A stretch of DNA of 64,000 nt. Source: Streptomyces sp. NRRL F-5126 (lineage in GTDB: Bacteria; Actinomycetota; Actinomycetes; Streptomycetales; Streptomycetaceae). The stretch lies in contig NZ_JOFZ01000006.1 of NCBI RefSeq assembly GCF_000721265.1, forward strand, positions 310,001 through 374,000, written 5' to 3'. Under the pieces are notes generated by a model, which saw only the letters and a program-made list of their open reading frames with translations, was not told the DNA's origin and made no database searches. Below, one piece after another: positions 41,823-51,444 of the stretch. The position numbers were made by a program, and so were the translations under genes. The stretch's first letter is position 1; each line of letters starts with the position of its first letter.

Positions 41823-42842
41823 ATGCAGTACCGCACACTCGGCCGCACCGGCGTGCAGGTCAGCTCCCTCGTACTGGGTGCGATGAACTTCGGCGCCATC
41901 GGGCGCACCACCCAGGAGGACGCGACCGCGATCATCGACGCCGCGCTTGAGGGCGGCGTCAACCTCATCGACACCGCCGACATGTACGGCGCGGGCGAGT
42001 CCGAGGAGATGGTCGGCAGGGCCATCAAGGGCAGGCGCGAGGACATCGTCCTCGCCACCAAGGCGAACATGCCGATGGGCGACGAGCGCAACCATCAGGG
42101 CAGCTCGCGGCGCTGGCTGGTCACCGAGCTCGACAACTCCCTGCGCCGGCTCGGCGTCGACCACGTCGACCTGTACCAGATCCACCGGTGGGACCCCACG
42201 ACCAGCGACGAGGAGACGCTGTCGGCGCTCACCGACCTGCAGCGCGCGGGCAAGATCCGCTACTTCGGCTCGTCGACCTTCCCCGCACACCGCCTCGTGC
42301 AGGCCCAGTGGGCCGCCAGGGAGCACCACCTGCGCCCCTACGTGACCGAGCAGCCCAGCTACTCGATCCTGCAGCGCGGCGTGGAGGCGCACGTCCTGCC
42401 CGTCACCGGCGAGTACGGGCTCGGCGTGCTGGCCTGGTCGCCGCTGGCCGGCGGCTGGCTCTCCGGGGCGATCCGCGAGGGCCGCCCCTTCGCAACCAAC
42501 CGCTCGGCGCTCCTGCCGGAACGCTACGACATGTCCGTGCCCGCCAACCGCGCCCGGCTCGACGCCGTCGAGCGGCTGGCCAAGATCGCCGAGGGAGCGG
42601 GCCTGACGCTGATCCAGCTCGCGCTCGGCTTCGTGACCGCGCACCCTGCCGTGACCAGCGCCATCATCGGCCCGCGCACGGTGGACCACCTGCGCTCGCA
42701 GCTCGCGGCCGCCGACACGGTGCTGCCGGCCGACGTGCTGGACGCGATCGACGAGGTCGTCGCCCCGGGGGTCGACCTCGCCGCGCACGAGAAGTTCGAC
42801 ACGCCGCCGTCGCTGCTCGACCCGTCGCTGCGCCGCCGCTGA
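41823..42842 (+). CDS. Aldo/keto reductase
   Basis: About 339 residues, NADPH-dependent (alpha/beta)8 barrel reductase. Begins MQYRTLGRTGVQVSSLVLGAMNFG; catalytic elements NLIDTADMYGAGESEE (Asp, Tyr), LATKAN (Lys) and LYQIHRWD (His) are all present, as is the C-terminal TSAIIGPRTVDHL. Close to the general stress/YajO-Tas group. Divergent from a TetR gene with paired operators, so it is likely induced by a carbonyl compound. Confidence 0.93.
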   Translation: MQYRTLGRTGVQVSSLVLGAMNFGAIGRTTQEDATAIIDAALEGGVNLIDTADMYGAGESEEMVGRAIKGRREDIVLATKANMPMGDERNHQGSSRRWLVTELDNSLRRLGVDHVDLYQIHRWDPTTSDEETLSALTDLQRAGKIRYFGSSTFPAHRLVQAQWAAREHHLRPYVTEQPSYSILQRGVEAHVLPVTGEYGLGVLAWSPLAGGWLSGAIREGRPFATNRSALLPERYDMSVPANRARLDAVERLAKIAEGAGLTLIQLALGFVTAHPAVTSAIIGPRTVDHLRSQLAAADTVLPADVLDAIDEVVAPGVDLAAHEKFDTPPSLLDPSLRRR

Positions 42843-42875
42843 CGGGCCGGGCGGCGCGGCTGGGCAAGAGGAGGC

Positions 42876-44474
42876 TCAGAACGCGTCCGCCGGGACGTAC
42901 GTGCCCCACACCTCGCGCAGCGCGTCGCAGACCTCGCCCACCGTGGCGCGCGCCTTGAGCGCCGTCTTCATGGGGTACAGGACGTTGTCCTCGCCCGCCG
43001 CCGCCTTGCGCAGCTCGGCGAGGGCCGCGTCCACGGCGGGCTGGTCGCGCTCCGCGCGCAGCGCCGCGAGGCGGGCCGCCTGCTGGGCCTCGATCGCCGG
43101 GTCGACGCGCAGGGGCTCGTAGGGCTCCTCCGCGTCGAGCTGGTACCGGTTGACGCCGACGACGACGCGCTCGCCGCTGTCGGTCTCCTGCGCGATCGTG
43201 TACGCGCTGCGCTCGATCTCGCCCTTCTGGAAGCCGCGTTCGATGGCGTCGACCGCGCCGCCGAGGTCCTCGACGCGTTCCATCAGCGCGAGCGCCGCCG
43301 CCTCGACGTCGTCGGTCATCCTCTCGACGACGTAGCTGCCCGCGAACGGGTCGACGGTGGCGGTGACATCCGTCTCGTACGCGAGGACCTGCTGCGTGCG
43401 CAGCGCCAGGCGCGCGGACTTGTCCGTCGGCAGCGCGATCGCCTCGTCGAAGGAGTTCGTGTGCAGCGACTGCGTGCCGCCGAGCACGGCCGCGAGCCCC
43501 TGCACGGCGACCCGCACCAGGTTCACCTCGGGCTGCTGCGCGGTGAGCTGCACGCCTGCGGTCTGGGTGTGGAAGCGCAGCATCAGCGACTTGGGGTTCT
43601 TCGCGCCGAACTCCTCGCGCATCACCCGCGCCCAGATCCTGCGCGCGGCACGGAACTTGGCGACCTCTTCGAGGAAGGTCGTGCGCGCGACGAAGAAGAA
43701 CGACAGGCGCGGCGCGAAGTCGTCCACGTCCATGCCCGCGGCGACGGCGGTGCGCACGTACTCGATGCCGTCGGCGAGCGTGAACGCGATCTCCTGCGCG
43801 GGCGACGCCCCGGCCTCCGCCATGTGGTAGCCGGAGATGGAGATGGTGTTCCAGCGCGGGATCTCCGCCTTGCAGTACTTGAAGATGTCCGCGATGAGCC
43901 GCAGGGACGGCTTCGGCGGGAAGATGTACGTGCCGCGCGCGATGTACTCCTTCAGCACGTCGTTCTGGATCGTGCCGGTCAACTGCTCGGCGGAGACGCC
44001 CTGTTCCTCCGCGACCAGCTGGTACATCAGCAGCAGCAGCGCGGCCGGCGCGTTGATCGTCATCGACGTGGAGACGTCGCCGAGCGGGATCCCGCCGAAC
44101 AGCACGCGCATGTCGTCGATCGAGTCGATCGCGACTCCGACCTTGCCGACCTCGCCGCCCGCCAGCGGCGCGTCGCTGTCGTGGCCCATCTGGGTGGGCA
44201 GGTCGAAGGCGACGGACAGGCCGGTCGTGCCGTTGGCGATGAGCTGCTTGTAGCGCGCATTGGACTCGGTGGCGGTGCCGAACCCGGCGTACTGCCGCAT
44301 CGTCCACGGCCGTCCCGTGTACATCGTCGGATAGACGCCGCGGGTGAAGGGGTAGGCGCCGGGCTCACCGAGCTTCTCCGCCGCGTCCCAGCCGGCGAGA
44401 TCGCCTGGCCCGTAGACCGGTGCCACGGGGAACCCGCTCTCGGTCACTCGTCCGCTGCCGGGCTCGCGCGCCAT
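42876..44474 (-). CDS. Acyl-CoA mutase large subunit (methylmalonyl-CoA mutase family, no B12 domain)
   Basis: About 532 residues. Contains the TIM-barrel substrate domain: [57 protein letters not shown] and LHTNSFDEA. The C-terminal cobalamin-binding domain (DxHxxG) is absent, so it needs a separate small subunit as in isobutyryl-CoA mutase. The Tyr in RQYAGF and Arg in ARGTYIFPP are, from memory, residues that distinguish methylmalonyl- from isobutyryl-CoA mutases. ATG at 44474. I recall a homologue (mutA2) at this position in S. coelicolor. It rearranges a CoA thioester carbon skeleton. Confidence 0.9.
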   Translation of the reverse strand: MAREPGSGRVTESGFPVAPVYGPGDLAGWDAAEKLGEPGAYPFTRGVYPTMYTGRPWTMRQYAGFGTATESNARYKQLIANGTTGLSVAFDLPTQMGHDSDAPLAGGEVGKVGVAIDSIDDMRVLFGGIPLGDVSTSMTINAPAALLLLMYQLVAEEQGVSAEQLTGTIQNDVLKEYIARGTYIFPPKPSLRLIADIFKYCKAEIPRWNTISISGYHMAEAGASPAQEIAFTLADGIEYVRTAVAAGMDVDDFAPRLSFFFVARTTFLEEVAKFRAARRIWARVMREEFGAKNPKSLMLRFHTQTAGVQLTAQQPEVNLVRVAVQGLAAVLGGTQSLHTNSFDEAIALPTDKSARLALRTQQVLAYETDVTATVDPFAGSYVVERMTDDVEAAALALMERVEDLGGAVDAIERGFQKGEIERSAYTIAQETDSGERVVVGVNRYQLDAEEPYEPLRVDPAIEAQQAARLAALRAERDQPAVDAALAELRKAAAGEDNVLYPMKTALKARATVGEVCDALREVWGTYVPADAF

Positions 44475-44803
44475 GTTTCCTGCCTCCCCTGGGGGCTCTC
44501 GCCGTGTGACTCCGCTTCGGCGGACTGTAGCCGCGCGGGTGCGGCCGGTGGAGGCCCACACGCTGGGACGTTGCTCACAGCGGCGGCGACGCTTCGGCGT
44601 TCGGCGTGGAGGGAAGAGACGGCGCGGACGGGACCGGGGGAACGTGCCCCGTCCGCGCCTGTGCGCTGAGCCGAGGGTACGGGGGGAACCCCCGGCTCTG
44701 TGCGCTGCCGATGACCAGTCGGCTCACTCTCTACTGCGCCACGGTGCCGGAAAACGTCACACCCTCGCGCCGCACCCGTGTGGCGGCAGGTCAGGAGGGG
44801 TGC
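44475..44803. other. Intergenic region with two hairpins
   Basis: 329 bp between the mutase start and the stop of the membrane protein gene. No gene is recognisable. It holds a 12-bp perfect stem (44621-44632 with 44648-44659) and a second hairpin, GAGCCGAGGG with CCCCCGGCTC (44668-44698); these probably terminate the leftward sigma-factor operon, and the remainder should contain the mutase promoter. Confidence 0.5.
44621..44659 (-). terminator. Hairpin downstream of sigma-factor operon
   Basis: GGCGCGGACGGG pairs exactly with CCCGTCCGCGCC around a 15-nt loop; 145 bp after the membrane protein stop. Confidence 0.5.
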
Positions 44804-45919
44804 TCACGGGGAAGGCGGCGCGTCCGTGGCGCCCGGGTCCGAGGAGAGCAGTTCGCGCGGCAGGACCGGCTGCGCCGACGGCGAGGACGTGGGCGCGGGC
44901 GAGGACGTGGCGGACGAGGAGGGAGCAGGCGGCCCGCTCTGGTGCCCGCTCGGCTGCCTGGGGGTGTCACTCGGCTCCGGAGAGGTGGACGGGGAGGCGC
45001 TGCTGCCGCCGCCGGGGCCGTAGCCGCCGCCGGGGGGCAGGTAGCCGCTGCTGCCGCCGTCGCCACTGCCGCTGCTGCCGCCGAGGAGCGAGTCGCAGAA
45101 GGCGACGGCGCCGGCCTGACCCCTCGTCACCCGCAGCAGCTCCGTCCGCCGCGCGCCGTCGAGCGTGCCGGCACGCAGGTCCCGACAGGCGCCAACGGCC
45201 CTCGTGTACCAGGCGGACGGGGTGGCGGCCGCGCCCGGCGACGACGGGGCGCCGTGGGAGGCGTGCGGGGGCACCCCGGCTCCTGGGCCCGTGCCCAGCG
45301 CGGCCATGCCGCGGCCGACGCTCTCCCAGGGGCCGAGTGCCGAGGAGGAGTCGGGGCCCGGGAGCGCGCGGCCCTTGCCGCCGGGCCGGGAGGAGTCGGG
45401 CGCGAGGGCGGGCGGGGACGCGGTGCCGTCTGTCGCGTCCGTGCTCGCGCCCGGCGCCGCGGCGGTGGGCCCCGGTGTGCTGGTCGGCGTGTCACTGCCC
45501 ATGTAGGCGGGCGCGACGAGCACCCCGCCGCCCACGGCGAGGGCCGCACTGCCGAGCAGGCAGCCGATGAGCGCGGCGGCGAGGCCGCCGCGGGGCGCGT
45601 ACCACCGGGTGGGCGTGTTCCGGGCCCGTGTCCTCTCCGTGGCACGCGGCGCCGGCGCGAGCCGTACGGTGGCGAGGCCGCCCCCGGCCTCGCGCTCGTG
45701 CGCGGCCCGGCGGAACGCCGCCACGGCCGCCGCCTCGCCGGGCGCCTGCGCGTTCGCGCCGCCGCCGTTTGCTTCTGTGACCTCCGCGAGGCCGCGCAGG
45801 GCCGCGGCGGCCCGGGCCGCCGGCGCCGCCGCGTGCTCGCCACGGCTGCCGACGGGCTCTCCGCGCAGGAGTCTGTCCGCGGTGTCCTCGTCGAGCCACT
45901 GGTCACGCCCGTCGGCCAT
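44804..45919 (-). CDS. Single-TM, Pro/Ser-rich membrane protein coupled to ECF sigma factor
   Basis: About 371 residues. The cytoplasmic N-terminal 105 residues (MADGRDQWLDEDTADRLLRGEP) are followed by one membrane segment near residues 112-136 and then a long low-complexity exterior rich in Pro, Ser, Gly and Ala with two short ordered pieces, YTRAVGACRDLRAG and AGAVAFCDSLLGG. Topology and one-base overlap with the sigma gene (TGATG) suggest an anti-sigma or sigma-signalling partner, though no zinc-binding HxxxCxxC anti-sigma motif is seen. The C-terminal repeats suggest a wall-spanning tail. Confidence 0.7.
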   Translation of the reverse strand: MADGRDQWLDEDTADRLLRGEPVGSRGEHAAAPAARAAAALRGLAEVTEANGGGANAQAPGEAAAVAAFRRAAHEREAGGGLATVRLAPAPRATERTRARNTPTRWYAPRGGLAAALIGCLLGSAALAVGGGVLVAPAYMGSDTPTSTPGPTAAAPGASTDATDGTASPPALAPDSSRPGGKGRALPGPDSSSALGPWESVGRGMAALGTGPGAGVPPHASHGAPSSPGAAATPSAWYTRAVGACRDLRAGTLDGARRTELLRVTRGQAGAVAFCDSLLGGSSGSGDGGSSGYLPPGGGYGPGGGSSASPSTSPEPSDTPRQPSGHQSGPPAPSSSATSSPAPTSSPSAQPVLPRELLSSDPGATDAPPSP

Positions 45920-46677
45920 CACATGTCCTTCTGCGTCCGCAGGCGCGAATGCGTCACACCCACGGAGGCGGCTATGGCCGCACCCGGTGTGCGCTGCGGC
46001 GGCACGCAGACGCTCCCGCCTCCCCGGCCCGCGCGCTCGGCGGCCGAAGCGCCGTCCGCGAAGGGCCGGGTGTGCTCGTCCGCCTCGATCAGCTCGGCGA
46101 GCCTCTTCAGGCCGCGGTGCGCGGCCGTCCTGACCGCGCCGGGCCGCTTGCCGAGCGTCTCCGCCGCCGTCTTCGCGTCGAGGCCGACGACGACCCGCAA
46201 CACGACGGCCTCGGCCTGGTCCTGCGGCAGCCGTGCGACCAGGGCGAGCGCGCGGCGGGTGGAGATCGCCTCGATGGCCTCGCCCGCGGTGTCCGCGTCG
46301 GCCGGCCTGCCCGCCAGTTCGCTCTCGTCGCCGCCGGACGCGGGGCGGCGGCCGCGCATGCGGATGTGGTCGAGCGCGCGGTTGCGTGCGATGCGGGCGG
46401 CCCAGCCGCGGAAACGGTCCGCGTCGCCCTCGAAGCTGCCGAGGTCGCGGGCGATCTGCAGCCAGCCCTCCGAGGTGACGTCCTCGGCGTCGAAGTCGCC
46501 GACGAGCGTCCTGACGTACCCGAGCAGCCGCGGGTGCACAGCGCGGTACACGGTGCGGAAAGCGCGCTCGTCCCCGTCACGTGCCGCGTGCACCGCGGCG
46601 GTCAGCTCCGCGTCATCCCCCAGCACAACCCACAACCCGTCCTGATCCGCAGCCTGGTCATTGCCGCGCCACCCCAC
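45919..46677 (-). CDS. ECF-type RNA polymerase sigma factor
   Basis: About 252 residues. Region 2: AFRTVYRAVHPRLLGYV, DAEDVTSEGWLQIARDL and FRGWAARIARNRALDHIR. Region 4: ALVARLPQDQAEAVVLRVVVGLDAKTAAETLGKRPGAVRTAAHRGL. The C-terminal 45 residues beyond region 4 are an extra low-complexity tail. The GTG at 46677 is the upstream limit; the real start could be a later GTG or TTG nearer GDDAELTAAVHA, as the ribosome binding site is poor. Operon with the single-TM protein downstream. Target promoters cannot be inferred. Confidence 0.88.
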   Translation of the reverse strand: MGWRGNDQAADQDGLWVVLGDDAELTAAVHAARDGDERAFRTVYRAVHPRLLGYVRTLVGDFDAEDVTSEGWLQIARDLGSFEGDADRFRGWAARIARNRALDHIRMRGRRPASGGDESELAGRPADADTAGEAIEAISTRRALALVARLPQDQAEAVVLRVVVGLDAKTAAETLGKRPGAVRTAAHRGLKRLAELIEADEHTRPFADGASAAERAGRGGGSVCVPPQRTPGAAIAASVGVTHSRLRTQKDM

Positions 46678-46880
46678 GCGTCTCGAACGCTACGGCCTTT
46701 CCCGGTCCCGCGTCCACGGGCTCGTACAAAACGCAACGACCCTGGAAGCCGTCGTGTGACACAAACGGGCCGCCGGGCGCTGAGTGGAGTGACGGGGTCG
46801 CTGAGCGGCACCGCCCGACGGCCGGAGCCTCTCCTGTGGGGGGTGGCGGCTCCGGCCGTCTCCCATCCGGCCCGCGGATG

Positions 46881-47732
46881 TCAGGGGTTCCAGGTCATGG
46901 TGGCGTACACCCGGTCGAAGCGTCCCGCGGCCAGGTCCTGCCGGGCGATCGACCAGGAGTAGAGGGCCATCTCCAGGCCGTCGAGCCCGTGCCACCACTG
47001 CGCGAGGCACACCCAGTCCTCGGGACGCGTGCCCGGCTCGCCCTTCGGCAGCCCGCCCCCGGCCTCCGCCCGCGCCGCCTCGCGCCCCGCCCCCACGGCG
47101 GGATCCTCCTCGCGGTACTCGTCCTCGGCGTATCCGCCGAGCTGGAGCCCGGGGTGGACGATGTCCTGCGGTATCTCCGCCCAGGCGTCGAGCAGTTCCC
47201 AGGCGCGCTCCTCCGCCACGAGCAACTCGGTGCGGGGCGGGGGCCCGGGGGCGTGGACCTCGCTGTGGCAGGGCAGGGAGACGTCCGTCCTCAGGCGCAG
47301 CCGGCCCTCCGGGAACTCCACGCCGTAGAGCCGGTCGTCCGGTTCCGGGTCGAGGTCCACCTGGCGTTCCTCGACCGGCGTACCCGCGGGGACGTGCAGC
47401 GCGCTGCCCAGCGTTCCGCCGCCCATCGCGTCGGTGTCGGGGTCGGCGAACAGCAGCAGGCGGCCGTCGCGCGGCAGGCCGAGGTCCGTCGCGTGCGCGG
47501 GCAGCGCGGCGAGGTCGATGGTGGCGGCGAGCCGGCACCAGGGGTCGGGGGCGTCCGCGGGCAGCATCAGGGGGCCGCCGAGCCGGCCCACGACCGGCCC
47601 GTTTCCGGTCGCGTCCAGCCTCGCGCAGGGGCGTGCGGTGCCGATCCACCGCTCGACGTCCTCCAGGGGTATGCCCGCGGCGAGGGCCTTCTCGCGGAAG
47701 CGGTCGAGCTTGTCCGGCGTTTCGGGGGTCAT
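46881..47732 (-). CDS. DUF1963 (YwqG-like) protein
   Basis: About 283 residues with DUF1963 features: RLGGPLMLP near the N-terminus, LPRDGRLLLFADPD, HPGLQLGGYAEDEYREED, WVCLAQWW and the closing ATMTWNP. Cytoplasmic, no catalytic motif. Proteins of this family occur as possible immunity or regulatory partners; function unknown. Its ATG overlaps the stop of the LRR gene (ATGA), so the two are made together. Confidence 0.85.
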   Translation of the reverse strand: MTPETPDKLDRFREKALAAGIPLEDVERWIGTARPCARLDATGNGPVVGRLGGPLMLPADAPDPWCRLAATIDLAALPAHATDLGLPRDGRLLLFADPDTDAMGGGTLGSALHVPAGTPVEERQVDLDPEPDDRLYGVEFPEGRLRLRTDVSLPCHSEVHAPGPPPRTELLVAEERAWELLDAWAEIPQDIVHPGLQLGGYAEDEYREEDPAVGAGREAARAEAGGGLPKGEPGTRPEDWVCLAQWWHGLDGLEMALYSWSIARQDLAAGRFDRVYATMTWNP

Positions 47733-49384
47733 GCGTGGCTCCTGACGATGGTGGTGCCTCGTGCTTCCAGCTCGGCCAGTACGGGCTCCCGGGTTCCCGG
47801 GGCCTCGGAGTCCCAGAACCCGCGGGGCGGCTTCACCCGCGTCAGCGACCCCATGGCGAGCAGCGGCCGCAGATCCTTCAGCGATCGGCACCCGTTCAGG
47901 TCGAGCTCGGCGAGGTGGGGCAGGCGGGCCAGGCTGGACAGGTCCTTCCAGCCCGCGCCCGACAGGGAGAGCGAGGTGAGGGAGTCGGCGGGTATCTCCT
48001 CGGCGAGCGGACAGTCGCGCAGGGTCAGCTCCTTGAGGCCGTGGCACTCCTGGAGGGCGTCGAGCGAGTCCAGTTCCTTCATGTAGAGGAGGCTCAGCGT
48101 GGTCAGCGGGGACCCGGCCAGGCCGTCGAGGTCGCGGATCGCGGTGCCGTTGATCAACAGGCTGCGCAGCGCGGGCAGCCCACCGAGGCCGCTGAGATCG
48201 GCCAGGCGACGGCCTCCGTTCAACCGCACGTCCCGCAGTGCGGGCTGCTCGCCGAGGCCTTCGAGAGTGCGCAGATTGTGGCATCCGTCGACGCACAGCC
48301 TCCTCAGCCGGGGGCCGGTCCCGAGCCCCGCCACCGTGGTCAGGCCCTCGCAGTCGTCGATCTCCAGGGACTCGAGACTGGGGAAAGCGTCGAACGGCGA
48401 GAGGTCGCCGAGCGGGTCGTGCCCGCTGAGCCTGAGGTGGGCGAGCGCGGGGAGGTCCTGCGGGACGGGCAGTTCGCGGCTGTCGATCGGGCCGAGTTCC
48501 AGCCGGGTGAGGCCGCGCAGCCCGCAGAGCCCGCTCACGTCCGTCAAGAACCGGCAGAAGCTCAGATTCAGGGACTCCAGGGCAGGAAACGCCCGGCCGA
48601 AACCGTCGGTGGAGCGCGTCCTGGTCCACCTCAGGTCCAGCTCGCGGAGGCTGCCGAGGTTCAGCAGCGGCTCGATGTCCTCGAAGTCCTCGCACTGCCT
48701 CAGGTCGAGGCGGGTGAGCCTGGTGAGCCGGCCGATCGGGGTGAGGTCCTCGATGGGGCAGCGCAGGAGGCTGAGTTCGCCGAGGCCGGTGAGTTCCCCG
48801 ATCTCGGTGAAGTCCGGGGTCTTTCGGCACCCGTCGATGTCGAGCCTGTCGAGCATGGTGAGGTGCCGCAGGCCCGTCAGCGAGGTGACGTCCGCCAGCC
48901 GCAGCTCGCTCAGGCCGTCGCGGCGGAACGCGGGTGCGAGCAGGTGCTCGGCGAATCCGTCCGGGTCGCGGGCCGTGCGCCACAGCCTGAGCAGCAGCTT
49001 GACGGCGTACTCGTCCCGGTGGGTGAACCGGGCGGCCAGCCGCAGGGCGTGGCCGCCATCGCCCGGCGCGGACAGCGTGACGAGCTTCTTCACGGCCTTG
49101 CGGGCGCAGTACGCGGGGGCGAGCAGGTCCGCGCAGAAGCCGTCCGGGTCGCCGTCGAGCGCGGCCCACAGCCGCAGCAGGTCGTCGTCGGAGTAGTCCG
49201 CCGCGCCGCAGAACCGGACGGCCAGGCGCAGGGCGTCGTCCCCGCCGTCGCCCTGCGCGTACAGCGCCAGGAGCTCCTGGACGGCCGCACGCGCCTGCGA
49301 GGGTGCGGCGGTATCCAGCAGTGCCCTCAACTCGTCCAGCCTGGCCGGGGTGTTGCCGGTGGCGACGGAAGTCGATCGTGTCAT
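47729..49384 (-). CDS. Leucine-rich repeat protein
   Basis: About 551 residues. Residues 1-150 are helical with two related segments (DDALRLAVRFCGAADYSDDDLLRLW and HALRLAARFTHRDEYAVKLLLRLW, given only as locations near 48 and 111, each followed by DPDGF). From about residue 160 there are around 15 internalin-type LRRs such as LTGLGELSLLRCPIEDLTPIG and LPALRSLLINGTAIRDLDGL. No signal peptide or anchor, so it should be cytoplasmic. Translationally coupled to a DUF1963 gene. LRR proteins of this kind are uncommon in Streptomyces. Confidence 0.85.
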   Translation of the reverse strand: MTRSTSVATGNTPARLDELRALLDTAAPSQARAAVQELLALYAQGDGGDDALRLAVRFCGAADYSDDDLLRLWAALDGDPDGFCADLLAPAYCARKAVKKLVTLSAPGDGGHALRLAARFTHRDEYAVKLLLRLWRTARDPDGFAEHLLAPAFRRDGLSELRLADVTSLTGLRHLTMLDRLDIDGCRKTPDFTEIGELTGLGELSLLRCPIEDLTPIGRLTRLTRLDLRQCEDFEDIEPLLNLGSLRELDLRWTRTRSTDGFGRAFPALESLNLSFCRFLTDVSGLCGLRGLTRLELGPIDSRELPVPQDLPALAHLRLSGHDPLGDLSPFDAFPSLESLEIDDCEGLTTVAGLGTGPRLRRLCVDGCHNLRTLEGLGEQPALRDVRLNGGRRLADLSGLGGLPALRSLLINGTAIRDLDGLAGSPLTTLSLLYMKELDSLDALQECHGLKELTLRDCPLAEEIPADSLTSLSLSGAGWKDLSSLARLPHLAELDLNGCRSLKDLRPLLAMGSLTRVKPPRGFWDSEAPGTREPVLAELEARGTTIVRSHA

Positions 49385-49452
49385 GGGCGGCAGAGTAGGC
49401 GCCGCCTGTGACAGTGCCGCCGCTCCCCTTCGCCCTCAGGGGGCCGGCCGGG

Positions 49453-51171
49453 TCATGACCCGGCGGACGCCCCCGAAGCCGCCCCGCCCGATCCCGACGG
49501 GCTCGGGGCTGGCGTTCCCGGGGCCGACGTTCCCGGGGCCGACGTGCTCGGCGCGGGCGTGACGGCCGTGCCCGCCGAGGAGTCGATCCGGTCCGCGAGC
49601 GCCGTGAACCCCGACCAGCTCAGCGACGGCTTGCCCGGCACCCACAGCCGCTGCGCCAGCGCGTTGAGCGGCATCCTGATGCCCGCCGCCACCTGCGCCG
49701 TCGTCTGGGCGGTGGGGATGTCGCCCCAGACCGCGAACCGCGCGCCCCTGACCTGGGAGTCGTACTTCCGCGACACGGGCGTGGTGCCGCGCAGCACCAG
49801 CGGGCTCCACTCCTCGTAGATCCGCTGCCCCGTCGGATAGGTGAACCCGTTGGGCTGGCCGAGTACGTAGTACAGGTACTCGTCGTTGAGGTTCATCATC
49901 CTGCGCCCGGCCTTGAGGTAGGTGGACGGCGGGATCTTGCCGGCCTCCTTCCCCGTCCAGTACTCGATCTGCAGGTCCTTGGACGGCTTGGCGATGCCGT
50001 CGGGGAACACGCCGTCGTTCCACACCTTCGGCTTCTTGCCGAGCTTCTCGACGACGGCGGCGCGCCCGTTGATCCACCACGTCGCCAGGTCCCGCACCCG
50101 CGCCTTCGGCCCGTACTTCTTGCGCGCGGCGGCGGCCAGCTGCGGGAACTTGGTCTCGGGGTCCTGGGCGGTCAGCGCCAGGTACTCGTCGCCGCCGATG
50201 TGCCAGTAGGGGCCGGGGAAGAGCTTGGCGTACTCGGTCAGCAGCTGGTCGACGATCTTCGCGGCCTTCGGGTTCGAGATGTCGACCGCGCCCTGGTAGG
50301 TGGTGCCCGACGCGTTGCGCAGCTGGATGTCCGGGTGCGCGGCGATGACGGCGCCGAGGTGTCCTGGCGAGTCGATCTCCGGGACGATCGTGATGTGCAG
50401 GCGGGTGGCGAGCGCGATGATCTGCTTGGTCTGCGCGGTCGTGAGGTGCTGCTTGGAGACGACCTCCGGGTGGCTGGTCGACGCGATGCGGAAGCCCTGG
50501 TCGTCGGAGAAGTGCAGGCCGAGCTCGTTGAGTTTGAGGTCCGCCATCTGCCGCAGCCTGGCCTCGATCCAGCTCGCCGGGTAGAACTTGCGTGCGATGT
50601 CGAGGTTGAGGCCGCGCTCGGGCTTCGCCGGGCTGTCGCGCACCACGCCCTCCGGCATGGCGCCGCTGTCCCGCACGGACTGCTTGAGCGTGCGGGTGCC
50701 GTAGAAGACGCCCGACTGGTCGGGCCCCTTGATCACCACGCGGTCGCCCTTGGTGGTCAGGGTGTACGACTCGGCCGGGCCGCCACCGCCGAGTTCGAGC
50801 TCCACGTCACCCGGGCGCGCGGCGGCCGTGCCCCGGTAGTGGATCTTCAGCTCCTTGGCGATGAGCTGCGCCTCGTCGCTCAGCCCCTGCCCGGCGGCGC
50901 CGCCCGCGACGACGACGCCGCTGCCGGCGGACGGCTTCCACCCGGGCCCGTGCGCCGCCTGGAAGTGGCGTACGGACGGGATGGTCCGCGGGGCGCTCGA
51001 CAGCGGGTAGCTGCGGGCCGGCGACGGCGACGAGGACCTGGCGGACGCGGGCGTCGACGACGCGCCGCCGCGGCCCGTGCCCGGCGACCCGTCGGAACAG
51101 GCGGTCAGCGCCAGCGCGCCGGCCGCCACGGCCGCCGTCGCCGCGCCCAGGGTGTACCGCGATCGCCCCAT
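49453..51171 (-). CDS. GH20 beta-N-acetylhexosaminidase lipoprotein
   Basis: About 572 residues, exported lipoprotein with lipobox L-T-A-C at 22-25. Residues 60-180 are the GH20b domain, and 185-530 the catalytic barrel: GLNLDIARKFYP, LKLNELGLHFSDDQGFRI, VPEIDSPGH and the catalytic pair in WHIGGDEY (D328, E329). Removes terminal GlcNAc/GalNAc from chitin oligomers or glycans. The C-terminal 40 residues are Ser/Pro/Gly repeats. ATG 51171 with AGGAGGGCCAGGACG before it. The position next to sdh is conserved as I recall from S. coelicolor. Confidence 0.93.
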   Translation of the reverse strand: MGRSRYTLGAATAAVAAGALALTACSDGSPGTGRGGASSTPASARSSSPSPARSYPLSSAPRTIPSVRHFQAAHGPGWKPSAGSGVVVAGGAAGQGLSDEAQLIAKELKIHYRGTAAARPGDVELELGGGGPAESYTLTTKGDRVVIKGPDQSGVFYGTRTLKQSVRDSGAMPEGVVRDSPAKPERGLNLDIARKFYPASWIEARLRQMADLKLNELGLHFSDDQGFRIASTSHPEVVSKQHLTTAQTKQIIALATRLHITIVPEIDSPGHLGAVIAAHPDIQLRNASGTTYQGAVDISNPKAAKIVDQLLTEYAKLFPGPYWHIGGDEYLALTAQDPETKFPQLAAAARKKYGPKARVRDLATWWINGRAAVVEKLGKKPKVWNDGVFPDGIAKPSKDLQIEYWTGKEAGKIPPSTYLKAGRRMMNLNDEYLYYVLGQPNGFTYPTGQRIYEEWSPLVLRGTTPVSRKYDSQVRGARFAVWGDIPTAQTTAQVAAGIRMPLNALAQRLWVPGKPSLSWSGFTALADRIDSSAGTAVTPAPSTSAPGTSAPGTPAPSPSGSGGAASGASAGS

Positions 51172-51360
51172 CGTCCTGGCCCTCCTGTGCAGACGTGCGG
51201 TGTCTGCCTGTGGTGTCTGTGGTGTCCTCACGCGAACGTGCCACGCCGACGTCCATGCCGCATGTCGAAACTTCTTCGTACGAGTGAAAGAGTGAGTGCG
51301 CACTGCCCGGGTCACGCACATGTCGCTAGCGTCGTGGCCCGGCCCGGCTTTCCCCGCCGT

Positions 51361-51413
51361 ACCCACGCCGTCCCACACCCGTTCACGCACGCCCGCTACC
51401 CACGCCGTCCCAC
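51361..51413. repeat. 16-bp direct repeat upstream of OHCU-like gene
   Basis: ACCCACGCCGTCCCAC occurs at 51361-51376 and again at 51398-51413. Could be a regulatory site pair or chance slippage in a low-complexity region. Confidence 0.4.
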
Positions 51414-51444
51414 GCCATTCCCCGCCGCGTCCGAGGAGCCCCCG

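Noticed and set aside
44606..46645. 679-residue plus-strand frame across the sigma-factor operon
   Set aside because: Low-complexity Arg/Gly antisense of real genes.
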